Source of the DNA: Strix aluco | Lineage: Eukaryota; Chordata; Aves; Strigiformes; Strigidae | Length of the DNA stretch: 64,000 nt | Direction: 5' to 3' | Assembly: GCF_031877795.1 (NCBI RefSeq) | Contig: NC_133971.1 | Location: 13,556,325 to 13,620,324, forward strand | Shown here: one piece after another, positions 60,221-64,000 of the stretch | How positions within the stretch are numbered: the first letter of the stretch is position 1 | How the letters are laid out: each line of letters begins with the position of its first letter | The notes under the pieces: generated by a model | The model's input: the letters and a program-made list of their open reading frames with translations, nothing else | Told to the model about the DNA's origin: nothing | Database searches by the model: none | Program-made: the position numbers and the translations under genes

Positions 60221-63200
60221 CTGGGGCGTGTGTAATGTCACCTGGAGGTTTAGCAACTATGGAGCTGATGGCACCTTGACCCCTGGCATTTGCCTTGTGG
60301 CTGAACTCTTCGGGGGTGGCGTGAGCTCCACCGTCTCTCCCGCATGGGTTCCTCGATTGTCAGCGGGGTGAGCTCACGTTTGAGGCTCTACCTCCATGGG
60401 GTGCTGGTAGGTGGCTTAGTACAGCCTGAAAATGACCCCTTTCTTGAAATTTTCAGGGATATGGCATGTATCTTGCTGACTTAGCTTGCTGGCTTAAGCA
60501 TTGTCTGAGACGTGCTCTCATGCATTCAACCATGGGGTCACATACATCTTGTTTCCTCAAGGAACTGAAGTGCACAGGTGGTCCCTTTAGACTTGATTTC
60601 ATTAGAGTAAAAACAGTTTGGCCTCATTTATCTGGTGAAGTCCTTGTGAGGGAGGAGGGACATTACCAGCTAGCTATTGGCTGTGGCCCTCCCTGCCCTG
60701 ATAGTGTCTGTGGAAGATGCCAGATGATGGGAGCTGTATGGCAGCAGCAGTCACTGAAGAGTGATTGGTTTTGAGTGTGGAGTGAAATGAATGTGAAAAC
60801 ATTGGGACAGGTTAACTGGCACTTGCTTTGTGTATTTCAAGAAAAAGAATTTTTAGATTTACTAGAATTTGGCAATTAAATATATTCTTGAAGTGCACAA
60901 GTTCTAACAGTTTGAAGAATGTGTTGTGAAGAGCAGGATATTAAGTACTTGGTGAGAGGGACAATAGATTTCAGTGAATTTAGTGTAAGGGATAAATTTG
61001 AGGCTCAACATCTTGTTTTATCTGTTCAAGTGATGTTGACTGATATCAAAATCAAACAGGTGAAATTCAGGTTAGAGAAAATTGAAATGACGTTTACTTG
61101 AGATATGACTGTCTTCTGTCTCTAGATTCTGCACATTGTTCAGAGATGTTTTTGCTTGGGGATAAAAAATGCTGCCCTGGTGGAAAAAGCTGACTCTTCT
61201 GCCATAAGTGTCTGGGAAGTGCTTTTAAAGTATTTCCTTTTCTCACTTCCTACCTATGCTGGTAGAAGCTCCAAGAAACTATTGCAATGCTTCTCTTTGT
61301 CTGTAATCTGTACCTTAGAATCACCTACAATGCTTATAATGAGTGACAAATAATATTTTTTTTACCTAATTAACTTAAAAAATTAGTTTGTCTCATGCTT
61401 TATATAAAACAAAGACAGATACTACTATAGGAACTTCTTGTGTCACATCAGTGCATTATCATTGCTGTGATTTTTAGTGTCACTAGGGTAAGATTTGCAG
61501 TTTCTCTTGCAACTTCATTTTTATTAAGAGTTGTATTATGAAGATTTCAGAAACAATGTAAGAGTATTTGATTTGTATGGGCTTTCATAAAAGATAAGTG
61601 ACTTAAAGCAGTTTGAAGTGTCAGTTTTGCTAACTATGTTGGTGAACTCTCTGGCTTTGCTGGAGTGTTACTACTCTAAAACTAGAAGTGTAGACCAAAC
61701 TAGTGTTTTACTAAAACTGAAAGTTGCCGAGACACTACTTATTATTTCAGTAGGAATTGGTGTAGGTTTTTAACTTTGTTTTTGTTTAACTTAAAAGTAA
61801 GGTGGTGGTCTTTAAAAATTGAACTTTCCTGTGTAAGCCCTCCAGATAAAGAGGGAGAAGGCAGCCTAATCAAAAGCAAATGAAGCAAATGCTGCTGTAG
61901 TCTCTGGTCTGTGCTTGAATTATTGCTTGGGGTCTTTATAAAGGGAAATGGATATGCTTTTTTTTCTGCTTGCAATATGTTGTGCAGGGTTTCACGTCAG
62001 GATTTGCGAATATGGTATGCAATGGTGTTAAATTGCTTTATTACTAATGCACTTTAAGTGAACCTGAATACCCTAATGGCTTTGGCATCTTAAAATAGCT
62101 TAAATATCTTAACAGCTTTCATGATACTGATTAAATTAATAAAAGTCATTCTGATGACAGAAGGTTCTTAATATTCTTTCAAGATTTAAAAAAAAAATAA
62201 AATTAAAGAAACCACTGCAGATAGCTATTTTCTAGAATTGTTTCAAATGCTCAGTAATCTGAAGCTAATAGTTTCAGTGTTACCTTGGACTTGTATTTAC
62301 CTACCTTTATAACATACTTAAGTTTTGGGGTTTTTTTAAGTTTCTTTAATGCTTAGGAGTGGCTCACTGTTCTGGTTTGAAATAACAAGAATCACAATAT
62401 CACTAAAAAAAAAACCAAACGGGGGAATGAGAAGGCCTGCCATTAAAATGCGTGAGCTGACATGTCCTTGGTTTGGGTTTACTTCTGTGCTCACACAGCC
62501 TCTCCATAATTTCTGTTTGAGTCTTAAGGTTTCTGAAAAGATACTCATAGTCCATAAGGGAAAAAAAATATTTGTAAACTGTCATTTGGAAAATGACCTT
62601 TATGATCTTTAATACCACTTTAGAGTGATGACTCTCTTCCTTTATTTGTCTGTTTTGTTGCCTTTGATACTCTTTTTAACTTAAGAGTTAGCTTAACAAT
62701 GGGTATCAGTTCATTGGAAATTAGTTCTGAAAGGTGTTTTTAAAACTGCTTAAGGTAAGTCTCTTCCTCTGTTGTTCAAAAATGTTACCTTTTCTAAACT
62801 ACTAGAAATGCATTAAGTGGGGGTAAGTAAAGCAAGAGAGAAGAGTCCTAGTTTACAAATTTGTGGAGTATTCCTATGCTGATGCTTGTTGCTCACTCCA
62901 AATGTTAGAAAATAAGTGAATTGTGCTTTGACTTTCTCTTTGCTCTTAAAAACACAATATTATTGAGCCATCGAGCATAAGTAGTATTAACGATAAAAAC
63001 AAAAATAAAATTTAATTTGTTTCTATAAAACAGGATAGTTCAAATCCTGCAGGGTGAATACTTATAGAGGTAAATGGATAGGGTTCTTATCTCTGGGAAT
63101 AGATCCCAAATAAATGAGTTTACTGGGCTTTACAAGAGAGAATAATGTTATGCATGACATATGAGAAGAAATAAAATCTATATTGTTGCAATATATTGAA

Positions 63201-64000
63201 TGAGACTTACAAAACCTGAAGGATTACAGTTATTGAGAACCTACTACTCTGAATTGGTTAAAGTATATTACAAAACCTTTTATATAGGAGTATGAGAAAA
63301 ATTGAGAATGATGTACAGGGTCTTTCCAGTGGGAAGTAAACACAGGGGTGAGGAGGGTTGGAAACTTGGAGAGGTGGGATGGAAACTGAACTTGCTTTCT
63401 ACACAGCTTTAAGGAAACTGAAACCTTTTTTTTTTTTTTTCTGAATTGCTGAGTCACATTCTCAGTGACAAGCAAAGAATGCCCTTTGGAGTTGAAGGAA
63501 ATTAAATCAGTGTTTTTGAGAATAAATCTACTATTGCTTCCTGTTGAAAATCGCTGAGGAACCACTGAGATTAAATAAAGTTTGGCCAATAAAAGAAATT
63601 AATGTTTCTTCCTGGAGACACCATTATTTTGGAAAAGACACTTCATTCTAATTGTTGTGACAGTATTGCTTTCCTTAATTTTCATCCCCAAGGAGGGGCA
63701 AGAGGAAGACTTTTGGAGAAAGAGAGACTGAATTTGGAATGAAAATACTTTATTGGATATGTCCTGCTATTAGTCTAGCAAATTTACTTTTAATAGTTCA
63801 TGTTGTGAAGTGCTAGCAGTACTGCGTAATAGAAAGAAAGGATGAAAAATAGTATTTCATAATGGGAGTTGCTAAACATATGCATTCATGAGATAAAGCA
63901 ACTTCAGAGTAAAAGTATTTGAAACTAGTTTATGACCAGTTCCTCTTAATTTAAAATGTTGTGTTTACAAAGAGTTATGAAGTTTTGGGTAGCAAAAACA
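60215..64000 (+). other. MAST4: Start of the next MAST4 intron
   Basis: About 3.8 kb follows the donor with no further MAST4 coding sequence recognised. The expected next exon would continue with RYLLPNP, and I could not find that in any frame. The first 550 bases are somewhat GC-richer and CpG-bearing. The rest is ordinary AT-rich intron with a T15 tract at 63426..63440. No transposable element was recognised in it. Confidence 0.7.

Noticed and set aside
63230-63589. 119-codon minus-strand open frame
   Set aside because: It includes the antisense of a T15 tract as a lysine run and shows no domain.
1-64000. Search for prokaryotic systems, CRISPR arrays, tRNA or rRNA genes
   Set aside because: Composition, splice sites and repeat families are those of a vertebrate intron. 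No regularly spaced repeats or RNA-gene signatures were seen.

Overview
The window looks like a piece of a bird nuclear genome, most likely the Z chromosome of a non-galliform bird. It is AT-rich and almost without coding sequence. The repeats are avian in character: CR1 LINEs ending in the ATTCTATGAT-type terminus, and ERV long terminal repeats beginning TGTCCTGGTTTCAGC or TGTGTTGG when read in element sense. The bird assignment rests on these families. The Z assignment rests only on the known location of the host gene MAST4 in birds and is inference.

The only host coding sequence I can support is one internal exon at 60061..60214 on the + strand. It encodes the N-terminal segment of the long isoform of MAST4, a microtubule-associated serine/threonine kinase. 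It has a strong polypyrimidine-AG acceptor and a GTGAGC donor, keeps an open frame, and has phase 0 entry and phase 1 exit. The 60 kb before it is best read as the distal part of the very large first intron of MAST4. The 3.8 kb after it is the start of the next intron. Exon 1, normally GC-rich, is not in the window.

Layout. 1..2000: two CR1 pieces in opposite orientation. 2..9.4 kb: unique intron sequence. 9.4..12.4 kb: two LTRs of different families in opposite orientation. 12.4..17.3 kb: unique. 17.3..20.0 kb: a long CR1 3' part followed by an ERVL-like LTR. 20..34.6 kb: a long repeat-poor stretch. 34.6..37.1 kb: a second long CR1 part plus an unexplained GC-richer patch. 39.3..40.3 kb: a near-complete LTR with GC-rich internal repeats. 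42.4 kb: a CR1 tail on the minus strand. 46.5..47.1 kb: an ERVK-like solo LTR. 47..56 kb: unique sequence with stretches that look like conserved non-coding DNA. 56..57 kb: the 3' LTR of an ERVL-type provirus with a remnant of its internal region. 60.06 kb: the MAST4 exon.

I found no rRNA, tRNA, CRISPR array, bacterial operon or intact mobile-element gene. Every retroelement copy is truncated or frameshifted. The points worth a second look are the MAST4 anchor, several exon-like segments with good splice sites, a CTCF-like site near the exon, three candidate conserved non-coding stretches and a few unexplained open or GC-rich patches. None amounts to a clear new system.
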